DNA from: Isoetes taiwanensis
Taxonomy: Eukaryota; Streptophyta; Lycopodiopsida; Isoetales; Isoetaceae
Direction of reading: 5' to 3'
DNA: 64,000 nt
Assembly (NCBI GenBank): GCA_021234155.1
Contig: JAJEKV010000132.1
Coordinates: 744,001-808,000, forward strand
A model generated the notes under the pieces. It was given only the letters and a program-made list of their open reading frames with translations. It searched no databases and was not told where the DNA came from. Position numbers and translations under genes: made by a program. This document shows positions 12,380 to 25,159 of the stretch, piece after piece (the stretch's first letter is position 1; each line of letters opens with the position of its first letter).

Positions 12380-13140
12380 TTCATAAATATCCTTGATCCT
12401 ATGTATGAACCACTTCAATACCCTTTGTTCTTTCTCCATGGTATGCGTTAGGTTGGGGTCCCGCAAATAATGAATACAATTTGACACAATTGCAATGGTA
12501 TAAGACAAGGTTACTACATGAAGATCGATTCTTGCGCCTAGGTCGCACTATGCGCGAGAGTACCTAGTAGATATGTATTCAAGAGTTGAAGATGCTCGCC
12601 TAAATTATTTTAGAGCGGCCGTTCTAAATAAAAAAGAATACAATGATGATGAAGACTATTCGAACGTGATAACGATGATGACAATGACGTTATCTTGCCG
12701 GAAGGCCATTCTTGGGGTGTAAAAAGATGGTGTTCAATACAAGTAGCATATGCATTAGCGCCTCAAGGGCAAAAAGATCGCCCCACCCTATTTATTACGA
12801 TGATGACGACAAACAGATTGGCCCGAGATACTTAAACCGCACTTAGGCGGGGACAAAACGCATCCAATGCACCTATGATCGTTGTTCGATGTTTCCATGG
12901 TAGACTACAACGACTAAAAGAGTTGCTACGAAAATTCTTTCAACGTATATCGTATATGATACATCTTGTAGAGTTCCAAAACGAGGATTGCCCCCACGTT
13001 CATCTCTTGTTGCGCGCCGCGAACCTTATATCTCGATCGACCGCGATCGACAAAATCATTTTCATTTAACCGCCGCTTCCGGATCCCGTGCCGAGCCCAA
13101 GTACAAAAGTTCATGATTCATAGACACTGTAGAGATGTTC
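12380..13140 (+). pseudogene. Autonomous Helitron Rep/helicase relic (Helitron_like_N region)
   Basis: Several plus-strand frames together give the start of a plant Helitron replicase. The recognisable pieces are DPMYEPLQYPLFFLHG, then LTQLQWYKTRLL with REYLVDMYSRVEDARLNYFR, then TLFITMMTTNRLAR and PHLGG. These are followed by an open stretch at 12,875-13,069 with APMIVVRCFHGRL and FQNEDCPHVHLLL, and finally KFMIHRHCRDV. PHVHLL holds the HUH metal-binding motif of the Rep nicking enzyme (His-hydrophobic-His). The catalytic Tyr region and the Pif1-type helicase were not found, and there are several stops and frameshifts. The order of motifs matches known Helitron proteins, so the family call is strong although the copy is dead. 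Non-autonomous Helitrons lie 20-50 kb to the right. Confidence 0.8.
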
Positions 13141-13149
13141 TTCCAACCC

Positions 13150-15000
13150 TATACCTTGATATTCTTCTAAAGGCATGATGCCAAATTTATAGTCGGAATG
13201 GGATTATATATACCTCAACAAATGTTTAGATGTTTGGAATCTATCACACCTCAGACTATATCCCAATAGTAACTCTAAAATCAAATCGGAAGCCTCGCAA
13301 AATATGTAGTTGCTTAATAGGCTCTAGCATTGAAAAGCCTTGTAATATCGATTAAAAATATCTTTGGACATATTGCTTTCGATCCTTGCATAGCTTTGGA
13401 TCCAACCAATGCAAGATCCTAATATCAAAACAATGTTAAAACACTTTTTGAGAAGGCTACTATAAAGCTTACAATGGAAGCATACAACGATGAAGTTAAC
13501 GGAATAGTATTTTTTTTTCCTCTGACAATATCAAAATAGATTCAATTCAACATGAACCTTTGTAGATCAAATTATCAAATTTGATTTCTTGACAAACATT
13601 TACACAGCTCTAAATGCACGTGCGCCCAGCGTTGCCATGCATATGTAGGGTTGTGTGTTTCTATAGACCTTGTGACAATGTTGTGGATACTTGGGGTGTG
13701 TCAATAGGGTCTTCATTGTCTAATGTTGAGACTAAAAATCTTACAATTGATGCACTTATAAGTAGCACTATCATATGAATGCCCGACGATGATAGTTTGA
13801 CTGAGAGCATTTAATGACACAATTAATTGGGTACCACGCTAAACATGCAAACATATGTGTGTTCAATTTCTTGCTAATGTTAGGTTTTATAACATATGGT
13901 GGCTAAGTGTACATAGACTGAACATTTTCGGATAGGTGCTCCTCGATAGCGTCTTAAACAAAACAATCAAGAGTGCAAGCAATAAAAATGTAATTCTTGT
14001 ATTACTTATTTTTTTTCCTGAAAACTATGCGCTTGCAATTTTCATTATTTTTGATACAATGGATTTGTATTACAACATGAATGGGGGTGCAAAAATCGGA
14101 GTAAGATTAAACCCCTCAGGTTGACATGAGTCATCTCCCTACAATCCGCTTCGAAAGAGGGAAGCAAAACAAACCTTTCTTGATTTCTTGTGACCATGAC
14201 TTTTGCCTTTTAATGAGCTTGTTTTTGCATTGGTTTCATATCATTTAGAACTTTCATACTATGATTTTTTGGAGGACATCATAGAGTAAGTTTTGCTCTA
14301 TATGGGGAAATATTAATTATTATTACAAATTACCTAAAATTGAGATCAAAAGTGAAAGTCCAAACGTGAAATTTAAGGCCACCCAATATTTTTATGGGAT
14401 GAAGAAACTTGTCAATTGCTTATATGTCAAATATTAGCTCAAAATGCATTTCCTTGTAAAAGTTGTTGTACTTAAACTACAACTGCCTTCTGGGAACCAT
14501 AATTGGTTCTGAGGAGGCAGAAAGCAATTTTGACCCTGTCATGTTTGAATGGCCCTATCTTTCTTCACAAAATTCGGATTGACATGTGATTTTTTTGTGT
14601 CGTTTGGTAATCAAAAAATTTGAAAAATTTGTTTTGTCGAGACAGTTTTACTTTATGTAAACATAAAGCTTTTGGTACTTGAACCCCCGAGTTTGCTAGA
14701 CCATAACTTGCAAGAATGGAGGTGTATATACTTTTAGGTATTTTTTTAGTGGACCATGACTGTCATATATGAACTCCTAGAAAGGGTTTGAATAGATTTT
14801 GTACCATTGATTTTATATGAATTTTAAAGTGAACACTATAAATGGACCATTTCTTTCCATCACCGACCACTCTAGTGTTAAACAACTCACACGATAAAGT
14901 GCATGATACTTAGAATAATAAACTCTAAGATTTACTTACTTGTAACAAAGAAAATATAAAACTATATAGTAACATGACATCAAAAATTTATAATATTCAA
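13150..15000. other. AT-rich stretch without a recognised gene
   Basis: No supported coding region was found. A phrase at about 13,618-13,638 (GCGCCCAGCGTTGCC) resembles the Helitron terminal hairpin seen four times later in the window, but the CTAG end is missing and the second arm is poor. Confidence 0.5.
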
Positions 15001-15012
15001 GGTTAGAGAGTG

Positions 15013-17359
15013 CTAGTAACGCATGGAATATGAATTCGTGCTAGAATCCCAGTAACGAACATTTGGATTTGAAGAACAAACGTAATTCGGCGAGACATAA
15101 CAAGTTGCATCCGTATCTTCCTCATCTTCATAGTCACTATCACTCTTGTCATCATCGCCATCGTCATCATTATCTCCTTTCTCCTCTTCTACAACAATCT
15201 CATTCTCATTGTCAAAGGGAAATACCTTGCCATCCACCTCTTGCACTAGTACTTGCTCATCTATCTCTTGCTCTTCCCCCATCATCATCATTCCATTCAT
15301 GTGGTTGTGGAAGAGACGCCTTGTTTGCAAAGCCAATGTAAGGCTCTCTTCTCACTTGTCTATGAGACTGAATCAATTTCAAATTTTCACTTACAAATGC
15401 CAAATCCGATGTTCTTGATGGAAGAAGTCGATTCTTTTTCTTACTTGCCACATGTGAAAAGACACTAAAAAGCCTCTCAAGTGCCGAGGAAAAAGCTCCT
15501 TGGCTAAGAATGCGAATTGCCATGGTTTGCAATTCCAGTGCCTCTCCTCCATATTCCTCCCACCAAAGCGCGGATGCAAATTTAAAGAGAGCCGCTTGCG
15601 CATCCGATGTTCCAAAACTCCTCTCTTTCTTCTTATAGATTGCATATTGCTCTCTTATTTTCAATCTCTTATCGGCATCATCAACCATCCCGTTAAGCAC
15701 GTCATGAAAGTGCCTCGAGATAGCGGGATCCGTCCATTGCTTTTGTCCTTGGAACTTCGGGTCCAAGTAAAATGCAGCGACTGAATTTGGGGACTCATAT
15801 CTATTCCATCTTTCATTGCACATTGCCACCAACTCTGCTGCTTTTGTTGCATCCTTCTCCAATTTCATAATATATTCATTCATCCTATCAAGCCCTTCAT
15901 AAATCTTTCCAAGGCATGGATCATTTCCCTCAACAAGACGCAACATCAAAACAATTGGCTCCACAACCTCCAAGTAATGTTTAACCTTCTTCCAGAATGC
16001 ATCATAAAAAACAATAGCATTACATGCCCTTCCTGCAGCTGAGCTTCCAGGTGGACTCTTGCGAAAGACATCATCAACAAACAAGCAATGACCTCAATAC
16101 CCAATGTAAATCACGCAATCTTTCAAGCATTATGAAATTGTAGCCAAATCTAGTTTCACATTACTTTAACAAAGTCTTACCATTGTGATTTGCAAGTGTG
16201 AGCTTTTGAAAGTGTGCACGAGTAGATGTGTGGCCATTCACAAATGTAACCAAAGACTTTCCTTTTTGCACCAAACTTCAGGTAGGCTGCCAATATCTTT
16301 GAGCAAGTTATTGAGGCAATGTGCAATGCATGGGCAAAAGAAGATATGCGAGAACTCTGCCTCAATAATACGTCCAGCTGCACGATTGGCATTCTCTCCG
16401 TCACATACAATTTGCACAACATTTTGTGCACCCACATATGTAATGCTTTCTTTCCATATATCTACTAGATTTGAGGCCCCTTTTCCTAAAACAGATATGT
16501 CATGAGACATGAGGAAGTATGCTTTGCCTCTATAATAGGCAACTGAACCTTCAATATGACGCCCTTTCTTATCAGTCCATGCATCAAAGATGAGAGTGAC
16601 TCTAGAATCAGCCCATTGGCTTCTAATATAAAGTTCATGCATAGTTTGCTTTTCCCCCTCCAAGAATGTTGTGTGAATGTCCTCGTATTTAGGTGCCTCA
16701 TATCCTAGCCCATAACTCGCAATAGCTTGCACCATAGCTTAGAAAAAATCTGATCTAAACACGAAACGGGATGTGGTTATGATAGAACCATCTAACAACC
16801 TGTCTATCCACTGCCTCCCTTTTTTTGGGATCGATTAGTCTCTTTATTTCCTAATGGCCAAGCTTCTTAGGTTGAAGAAAGCGTCGTAGTCCACTACTAG
16901 AAGCGAGTGTGTTTCTCTCCACTGGACTTTCACGTCGTTCTTGATCATAATGTGTACATGTATCACGTGTATAAGGTGTAGCACGTCAATCATCAATGCC
17001 AAAAGTAGCAGCCTCCCTTGCACATTCTTTTGCTTGCTTCTTGGCGGCTTTCTTCTCATCCAGTTGCCTTGCAAATTCTAGTAGTGGTGTCGCTTCTCAT
17101 TTGGAATACTTGGAGAAAACTCAACATCTTGTCTCTCGTGAATCAAATGACCTCTTACTCTTATCAGGGAAGAAATGCGTTGCACCTTGCAATAAGGATA
17201 TATCCATTTTCTAGAACCTCCCGCTAGTTTTTGGCCATTGAACACAATTTCTACCTCTTTCCACCAATCACTTGGATCTGGCCATGTATTCTTATGCTTT
17301 CTTTTCCTATTAGTGCTCATGGTGATCACAAGTTGCAAAAATAAAAAAGAAAATAACAA
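15013..17359 (-). pseudogene. hAT-superfamily transposase, frameshifted
   Basis: Read right to left, the domains follow the usual hAT order. A BED-like zinc-finger start lies at 17,359-17,080 (MSTNRKRKHKNTWPDPSDWW, then WIYPYCKVQ). A DUF659-type catalytic region lies at 16,735-16,238 (LIFDAWTDKKGRHIEG, VVQIVCDGENANRAAGRII, HCLNNLLKDI). A stop-broken link follows (NGHTSTRAHFQKLT, ETRFGYNFIMLERL). The C-terminal half, at 16,084-15,257, has the hAT dimerisation signature (ALWWEEYG, AIRILSQ, SSALERLFSVFS, KKKNRLLPSRTSDLAFV). An acidic tail (15,336-15,013) continues after a frameshift in a GAT/G run. Several lesions show it is inactive. Terminal inverted repeats and an 8-bp target duplication were not identified. 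Confidence 0.85.
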
Positions 17360-17369
17360 ATGAGCAAAA

Positions 17370-20300
17370 GAAATACCAAATGAGCAAAAAAAAAAAAAAA
17401 ATTGTTACACTAAAAAGTAGCTCACTGTTTTTTTGTCACAATAAAAAAAAAGCATGTTGTTTTTTTTGTTACAGGTCAAAACGTTTTGGCAATGGCATAC
17501 CAGAATTTCCATAAGCTATAATAGACAGTAGCTAAATACAAATTTGAGACAAATTGATATCTACATCATAATTCTTCATTTTACATTGCCATTTTCTTGC
17601 TCTTGATTCCGATGTGCAGCCCAGAATAGTGGCATGCTTTTTGAATGGCCAACGAATTTTCTTCCCCATCCTCTAACTCTTAATGCTTGAACTCTGTCTG
17701 GAATAAGGGGCAAGGATTATTCCCGAGCATGCTCCTAAGATTATGTTCCATGCTCCACGGGTGACAGTTATGTTGCTAAAAAGTCGAGGAAGAAAGGGGT
17801 TGCTTCATCCTATTCACCATCTTTGCCTATTGCTTGTGAAGGATGTTGTCCTACTTTTTCTCCCCAAGAAGATACCTCTTTGATAAGAGACCAGCCCTCA
17901 CAATGCAAGCTCATGGCGATGGGCTGTTGTTTACCGGTTCATTATCATATAGACTTATACCATTGCACCAAGGATTGTTATTTCCTACAATGGGTGACTC
18001 ATGGAGTTTTATCCTCTTATAGGATTTAGACTTTCCTTTTTTCCTTCTCATGTGACTGTAGATATCTTATCATTCTCTCGTCTTGAACCTCTTTGTTGTT
18101 TGATCCATGATGTTTTCAGCTCGCAGCAATACGAGGGCATACATGATGTTGTTCGTGCACATAGTCGCAGGCATCGTCATTGGCCATCTTCCTCTTCCAT
18201 CTGCAATACCGCCCAAGGAGTTCCACGTGTTGATGTTAGGTGTTCGCGACAATACGCGACTCCTCTCGCTATGTGGTTTGCGATGTTGCTCGACATTTAG
18301 ACGTTTCCATCTACCGGGTTTGTAGATAAGGAAGTTCTCTAGTAGTCGGTCAGTTTTTATGTTCTTTGCGAGTCCCTTCCCAAAATGGCATCGATCCGAG
18401 CCCCTTGGATTGTTATTCTGAGACGGGATGAGCAGCTATATATGTGCTCATCCTTCTTGTGGCTCGTTATAGGCGTCTTCTCCGCAAACATCTTTTTCCC
18501 GTCCATTGCTTCCCACCCTACCCGCCCTTTATAGCTCTTTTGCCATGGTTCTATCTATTTTATTCATGTTTAATGGGGACTTTCTAGGCATTTCTCCTTT
18601 TTTTCCAGGTTTCACACATTCCATGGCGTTGATATGCGCATTGGCGAGCTTCACCAATTTCTGATCTTACTCTTCAGGGCGTTGTCGAGGCCATTGGCGA
18701 CCATTTCTCATTAGGGTTTTCCTCGAAAACCCAAAAGGGCGGGGTTTTTTATCCTGATGAGAAGTTGTCGCCATTGTCCTCTCTCTTGCCTTTGCATATT
18801 TTCTTATTTCATTTATGGGGTTGCTTGACATTGTTCCTATGGTGAGCCCCCCATTTAGATTTTCCCACACATTGTATATGCTGCTGTGATGAATGACAAC
18901 CCTATGATAGATAGGCTTCTCATTCATCTCAACAGATTTTCTACAATGGTGGATAGTGGATTAGCCGCACACATGCGAATTACCCACGAAGAAAAATAAA
19001 GGGAATATCCAATTATACAACTTGGACCCCATGAAATACAATGCTAATACACAAGGCCCCCAAAAAAGAGTATGCATAAATAATCACCATGAAAACTAGT
19101 ATAAATGTGATTTTCTGTACTGATAAATTGTAATCTCATCAAAAACCATATATTCTCTATGGTTTTGTAAATCATTACTAGTTTGCATCATATTTTTCAT
19201 ACTAATTCTATCTCTTATACTAGTTTCTTGAAATCATCACTAGTTGGGAGGTGTTTTTCTAGCGTGCATTTTTAATACTGTAATATAGGATGATTTCTAA
19301 TGCTAATTGTCAATAACCTACATGGTTTTGTAAGATAATTCTAATGTGCTGAAGTTAGTTCAAAGATCGCATTTGATTTTGCAAATATGTTATGTTTTTG
19401 CTACTTGCTTATTCTATAGTCCATTTTGATCTGGTTTATTTTGTTCCTTTTATTATATACTTGTTCCAATCCTTGAGTCACTATTGATCTTGAGCATAAG
19501 TTTCCATATTAACTAGTCATTCCAACTACTATACCCAATTCTTCAGGTGTTGCAATCTTCAAAAACATGAGAAGATCTTAATAGCCAGGAACTTTAGTTC
19601 GCCATCTCTCTATAGTATATAATTTGGGTGTCAATGAATGGTGATAATGGTTTGTGGCATGTAGATATGTCACATTATCTATAGTTTTGTCGATGGATGA
19701 GAATAGCCCCATAGTCATTTCTTCGTCAAAAGATTGAAGCAATGAAATATTTGTTAGACTTTGCCATCTCATTCAACACTCTTAAGGTTGGTACAATTGA
19801 CTATATAGTAATTCTCCAACATTAAAATAGAAAGGATTATTGAAATTTTGACCAACATACCTTGGGACTTAACGACCATGGTAACTTCAAATCTGACTGA
19901 TTACAAGCGCTCTAATCGATTAGAGGTCTACATGGCTCATAAATTTGGGTGATCAGGCCGTTGAGTAATGTTTTAGAAAACGTTTGTTGAAGGATGGACT
20001 ATCTTTTCTTTCATTCACATCTTTCTCTCTATCCATAGATCAGTTTGAGTAGAAGTTATAAAATACAAGTTCAACGTCGTAAACAACTTGAGTGGGCTAG
20101 ATTGGGTGCTATTTGTAGGACATTGTTGCATTTTGACAAATAAAATACATCTATTTACTAATTAATGTATGTTTTGTAGGGAATGACATGTGGTATCTTT
20201 AGCATATAGTACAACGGGGTTTAGCCATCTATAGCAACTGAAGGAATTAAAAACAAAAGTTCTCAAGGAATGCGTTCTAGAGCGTTGAACATTCTAAAAC

Positions 20301-20500
20301 ATTCTACTTTAGGTTTTTGCAAAGTTTGAAAAAAAAAATCTATTTTTAGATTGAGGTGCTTACTGAGATGCTTATCCATGAGCATGTGAGCACTTGTTGA
20401 AGTATGCTTTACTGTAATATTTACATTTTGTAACTTAATTAGCGGAAACAAATGAACGTCAATAAATGTTTTGGCTATTTCCAGATGGGCTTGGGATACT
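17370..20500. other. Stretch without a recognised gene; LINE-like fragments
   Basis: A 30-base phrase at about 18,351 (TTCTTTGCGAGTCCCTTCCC core) recurs at about 25,730. A CTCGAAAACCC motif at 18,720 belongs to a dispersed set linked here to LINE 3' ends. The segment 19,080-19,300 is rich in ACTAGT words. No coding exon could be supported. Confidence 0.5.
18710..18765 (+). repeat. Dispersed CTCGAAAACCC/GGGCGGGG hairpin motif (LINE 3'-end-like)
   Basis: TTAGGGTTTTCCTCGAAAAC followed by CCAAAAGGGCGGGGTTTT is matched in reverse complement at 24,833-24,890. Looser copies occur at 46,905, 47,985 and 60,930. The 60.9-kb copy follows a LINE zf-RVT domain, which suggests that the motif belongs to a LINE 3' untranslated region. 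Confidence 0.55.
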
Positions 20501-20520
20501 TTCACTAAGAACATCTGTCA

Positions 20521-21546
20521 ATGGGTATTGGCTACAGAATGTACATGCATTCTAATCAGGAGACCAATGCTGCCATAGAGGCATGGCATGCTGCCCTTAA
20601 GTTGCACCTAGGCATATGCAAACGTGCACTTCGAGGTAGGAGAATTGACTGTTTACTCTACATTCTCACAAACAATGTGGAGACACTCATGGCTTACATG
20701 AGGTAATGTTTCTATATCACTACTTGGTCTAATTTACCTTGCTTTTAATTGATATATAGCTATGTTCTAGGTCTATGAAGGAACATGAATTTGTAGTACA
20801 CACCTCAGGGACAGATACTAGAGCGTGCAATAAGAGGTGCTCAGAATATTGCCGATGAAAGTGACATTTATCAACTTTGAGGAAGGTGAGGCTGAAGTGC
20901 AAAGTGAGCGCACTACTCTTGGGCAGGGCCCATATTTTGTTGCTGGCGCACACAAGAATTGGGTATGTTGTGATTGCCCTTGGGAGCCAAGGGTAATCTA
21001 TGTAAGCATCAGGTAAAAGTTATGCAAATGCTTGGCAATTACAGGGGTCAAGATCTTTTACAGGTGTTGGGTTCCCAATATGCGACAATTGGTGGGGGCA
21101 TGGGCTGCTTGAAGCCATACGGAGTTGTGCAAGAGAGCTGTAAGAGTGTGCAAGAGAGTTGTAGAGATGGGGGATTCGAGATGCTTTAGGTAGTAGGCCT
21201 AGGAGAGGAGTCCCCCTTGCAAACATATAGTCAAGTGGACTTGAAGACTAAGGCCTCCTTGGAGGTGGTAATTGCTAGAGTGATGTCTAGGGCTGGCAAA
21301 GATCCTAACATTTTAGTTGCAACTGATTCTCTCATGAGGAAGCTCGACTTTAGACTTGAGAAGATGGATGACATAGCCGGCATGAGTACTAATATATCAA
21401 GTCTACTTGAGCCTACCTTAGAAGTGAACTATGGTACTAGCTTGACAAGGCTCAAGCCTATATTAGAACTTGGAAAATGGAAGGTGAAGGAACCAAAGAA
21501 GAATTGGAAGGAAGTTGGGGCGGAGGCTTTATGTAAGTTGCCCTAA
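20521..21546 (+). pseudogene. MULE/FAR1-like transposase C-terminus with SWIM zinc finger
   Basis: The first exon-like frame (20,521-20,706) reads HSNQETNAAIEAWHAALK and RRIDCLLYILTNNVETLMAY, matching the region after the catalytic core in plant MULE/FAR1-type and SWIM-domain transposases. It ends at a GT donor (AG|GTAATG). Further on, frames give RAIRGAQNIADESDIYQL, EGEAEVQSERTTLGQG and then WVCCDCPWG|AKGNLCKHQVKV. The CxC and CxH pairs are the four SWIM zinc ligands, but a one-base frameshift lies between them. The segment 21,217-21,546 remains open and may be the tail. The DDE catalytic part was not found upstream. It is a broken relic with intron-like spacing. Confidence 0.7.
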
Positions 21547-21689
21547 GTCGACCACCTAGTCCAAACTTTTGGGGGCTGAAACCTGATATTCAAAATTTGT
21601 ATTTCTCACTCTTTCAATTCATATCAGTGAGTGTAATGCTGAATTGTTCTATTTTATTATTTTCAATTGTTCTATGGTTCAATGGTCCT

Positions 21690-21945
21690 GTCCGCCAACC
21701 GGGGATCCCGGAGGATGCCATCGTCTGCACGGTGATCCCCAGCTCCGAGATCACCATGCAAATGATTCCGTCCTCTGGGATCACTATCTGGCGGACGAAT
21801 TTTTTTATATATTTGTTTCTCTTCCAATGGTTAATTTTATTAATTTGTCCCATCCGCTAACTGGGGATCCCAGAGGACGGCATCGTCCGCATATGATCCC
21901 CACATCCGGAATCACCATCCGGCAGGCGGCGGGATCACCGTGTAC
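21690..21945. repeat. Two small foldback (MITE-like) units
   Basis: Unit 1 (21,690-21,796) starts GTCCGCCA and ends TGGCGGAC, with internal GGGGATCCC/TGATCCCC inversions, so it can fold along most of its length. Unit 2 (about 21,850-21,945) repeats the same phrases (GGGGATCCCAGAGGAC, GCATCGTCCGC, TGATCCCC) about 160 bases on. No target duplication was confirmed. Confidence 0.6.
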
Positions 21946-22406
21946 TTTTTATAGTGATACCAGAGGTGGGGAATCATTGTTGTGTCTGGTAAAAAGGACA
22001 GCATCTGGGGGCATCACATAGCTTTAGTAGCCCACACACCCTACAGAGGCTTGGAATTAAGATCATACAGGGGCAAAGAAAACATAAGGTAAATCTCGCG
22101 GATGGGACAGTTAAGAAATACTGGACTGGATTGGAAGAAGTACCCCTAAAACGCCCATTTTCTACCATGAATACGTCATTTAAATGCCTTATTAATAGTT
22201 ATAAGATTACTGGCAAATGGTTGGAAGCCGTGGTAACACGGGAGTGTTACAAGAAACATGAAAATAGTATTAGAAACAATGCTAAAAACATGAAAGCAAT
22301 GCATAAAACAGTGTTAAAAACATGAAAAGAGATCAAAAATCTTAACATAGTGCTTTGAGCATAAATTAAGCATATATACTATGTGGTTTGAGGGTCTTGG
22401 ACCTTA

Positions 22407-22412
<6 letters not shown>

Positions 22413-22437
<25 letters not shown>
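22413..22437 (+). repeat. A25 homopolymer
   Basis: An uninterrupted run of 25 A could be the tail of a retroposed sequence to its left, but the source is not recognisable. Confidence 0.8.
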
Positions 22438-23625
22438 TCGATCTTTTTTTGAGAAAACTGCGAAAAGGTCTTTAAGTTCTTAGTGGGTGTACGATAATGG
22501 TACAAGTACACCTCAAAAGCGTAGTGTACGCGTGCCTAAACAACATTGGAAGCAACTGAATAGATCCAGGGTTACATGCACTAGATCAGGTGTGGATGCA
22601 TTCTTAGATTGGTGTTTGTTTCACCAAGTTTTATGTAGCCCTTTAGTCTAACCAAATGGAGCCGAAACTAGGGTAAAACTATTCTGACCGATGGGAAATA
22701 CCCCATAAATATAAGGGCTTTTTTTAAATTTTCATCTGAGTAATTCGTGACTCAAATGAATTCTTTAACTTGATAACGCCCCAACCCAAACCCTATTTCC
22801 CTCCATTTTTCTAACGCAGCAGCGGCGGTGGAGCTGAGAGCTCCCATTTGATTTCGCCGGATGCAGCCATGCTCCACTTAGCAGCGGCCATATGCCCTAA
22901 AGGATGCCGATCCATTAGATAGGGCAGGAATCATGCTTTTTTGAGAACAGGCATAGGCATGGCAGTTCATCTGAGGCTCTTCACAGAATATGGGCATCCG
23001 ACTAGCATCTTTCTGCTCTTGCTAGCCATTGCCCAATAAATAGCTCATGAAATTGGATAGTTTCTAAAGTTGCAGAACGATGCAAAAATCACTAGCTTCG
23101 AAGTAGAAACTTTTATTCGATGTGCAGAGCTGCTATGTGATTCAACCATTTCTGGAACGATATGTATCTGCTCTTTTACATTATTTTTTTTGTTCCTTTG
23201 CACTTGCTTACTTCCAGCATTTTTGCAGGCTTGTTGCACAGATCTATTCTCAATATTTTCGGATTATGATGCCTTTTTCTCTTACAGAATTTATTGATCT
23301 ATGCAACGATAATAGGTTGGCCTTGCTCCGAATTTTCTTGTATACAAATTTTTTCTAAGTTTTATTGATTCCGTGTATTAAACCTTGTGGTATTGCAGCC
23401 TATTACAGATGTCAAAGAGAAACTCTTGTTTGTGAAAAACTGTTTTGTGGCATTCTTCAATGGATGTTCAGAAGCTATCAAGCTGAATCTTAGGTCATTA
23501 AATCACGAGAAGCTCAACAAAATCTCAGTGCTTTCTTGTTTCTTTGATTTTTTCCTTTTTGGAGCCCTTGGTTTGTTGCATTAGATTTCAAGGTTAGATC
23601 CTAGTTGATGTTCTTAGGCATGATT

Positions 23626-24010
23626 GCATGGCTATTCCTTACTACTTATCTATTTCAATTTGTTAGGGCAGCCAGTTTTGACTCTGGAAGATATTTTTAT
23701 TGTCTTCAACAGTTTATTCATCTTCTGTATGATCCTAACCTGTCTCTTTTCAGGGTTATTGCTGGGGTTATCAGGGCCAAGTGGATTTCTTGCATGTTAG
23801 ACTAGGTAATGCTCCTTTACTTCCATGCTTCCATGACTGCATGGCTATTCCTTACTAATCTATTTCAATTTGTTAGAGCAGGCCAGTTTTGACTCTGGAA
23901 GATATTTTTATTGTCTTCAACAGTTTATTCATCTTTTGTATGATCCTAACCTGTCTTTTTCCAGTGTTATTGTTGGGGTTATCATGGCCAAGTGGTTTTC
24001 TTGCATGTTA
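23626..24010. repeat. Tandem duplication, about 173-bp copies 213 bp apart
   Basis: Copy 1 (23,626-23,799) and copy 2 (23,839-24,010) both run from GCATGGCTATTCCTTACT to TTGCATGTTA. They differ at a small number of sites. The unit contains TTTCAGGGTTATTG/TCCAGTGTTATTG, which looks like a 3' splice site, so it could derive from an intron-exon boundary of a lost gene. Confidence 0.9.
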
Positions 24011-24189
24011 CACTTTCCATAATTCTAAGCAATCTTGGCTTCTATATTGCTCATTCCTTTTATGAATGATTATGTTTCTAAAGAAATTTGGCTTCTAAAT
24101 TGCTCATTCCTTTTAGGTGTCTTGCTCTTTAGAAACATACCACATGACTATATCTGATCTAATTTTATTGTGAAACACATGGTAAAATT

Positions 24190-24206
24190 GTGGGTTCAAC
24201 TCCCAC
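24190..24206 (+). other. tRNA T-arm-like (B-box) motif
   Basis: GTGGGTTCAACTCCCAC is a perfect 5-bp stem with a 7-base T loop. No A box or other tRNA arms could be drawn nearby, so it is not called as a tRNA gene. Confidence 0.3.
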
Positions 24207-25028
24207 ATGTTCACCTTCCCATTATAGTCACAAAATTCCCTAAATCATTGTCATACAACACTATTAAATATCATACGCTTAAAACTAGGTTGTAAAATTA
24301 TATTGGTGAACTATTTGGTAATATTGCAGTGGTTAACCATTTGGTATCATGCAAAAAAAGTCATACTAACAAATCTAAACCAACTATACTTATCATATAT
24401 TGTTGTTACAATTAATCACTATAAAACTCATACTAGCAAATCTAAACCAATTACATTTATCATATGTTGTTACGATTAATCACTATAAATCATCGTAACA
24501 TAGACACTTAAAAAAATTACCAGATGGGTGTATCATTCTATTAAAAGGAAGATAGATGGGATAATGCACATCATATATTTTCTATTAAACTAGATATATT
24601 AATCATGTTCTACTACCATATCAATAAACAATGATCTTTTATCACGTTGTGGAATTGTATTGATGAACTACAATGTATAATCAGATATGGTTTGTAAACT
24701 TTTTGGCCCACATACTGGTAATGATTTTAAGATTTGGTTTTCACTAATAAATCATTTCAAAAACATCATACTGATTCAATTTTGGGGGCCTTGTGATAGA
24801 TGTTTGGTTTATGTACCTGCCGAAAGCTTATCACCAGGATTAGAAAACCCCGCCCTTTCGGGTTTTCGAGGAAAAACCCTAGTGATAGGCCTTCGGCAAG
24901 GGGCTTGGACAAACGTAAGGCCGAGAATTTGCTCCCAAAAAACCCACGAATGGAGAAGTCGAAGCTGATGCTGCCGCCGCTTGCTAACCTGTACCCGCAC
25001 ATCACCGACACTAGAACAAATGTGACAA

Positions 25029-25133
25029 AACAAACCTCCCAAAGTGGAGGGGCTGATCACGCGTGCCATGCGACAACAAAACAAAAACCTCTTCAAATAG
25101 AGGGGCTGGTCACGCGTGCCAGTCGACAAATAG
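25029..25133. repeat. Tandem repeat of about 53 bp, two copies
   Basis: Both units contain ACCTC, then GGAGGGGCTGATCACGCG or its GAGGGGCTGGTCACGCG variant, then GTGCCA and CGACAA. Each has a small AGG/CCT foldback. Confidence 0.75.
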
Positions 25134-25159
25134 ATTAAACAATAAAGGAGGGGAGGGTG

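Noticed and set aside
15063-15468. Plus-strand open frames over the hAT gene
   Set aside because: Ser/His-rich shadows of the acidic tail and dimerisation region encoded on the minus strand.
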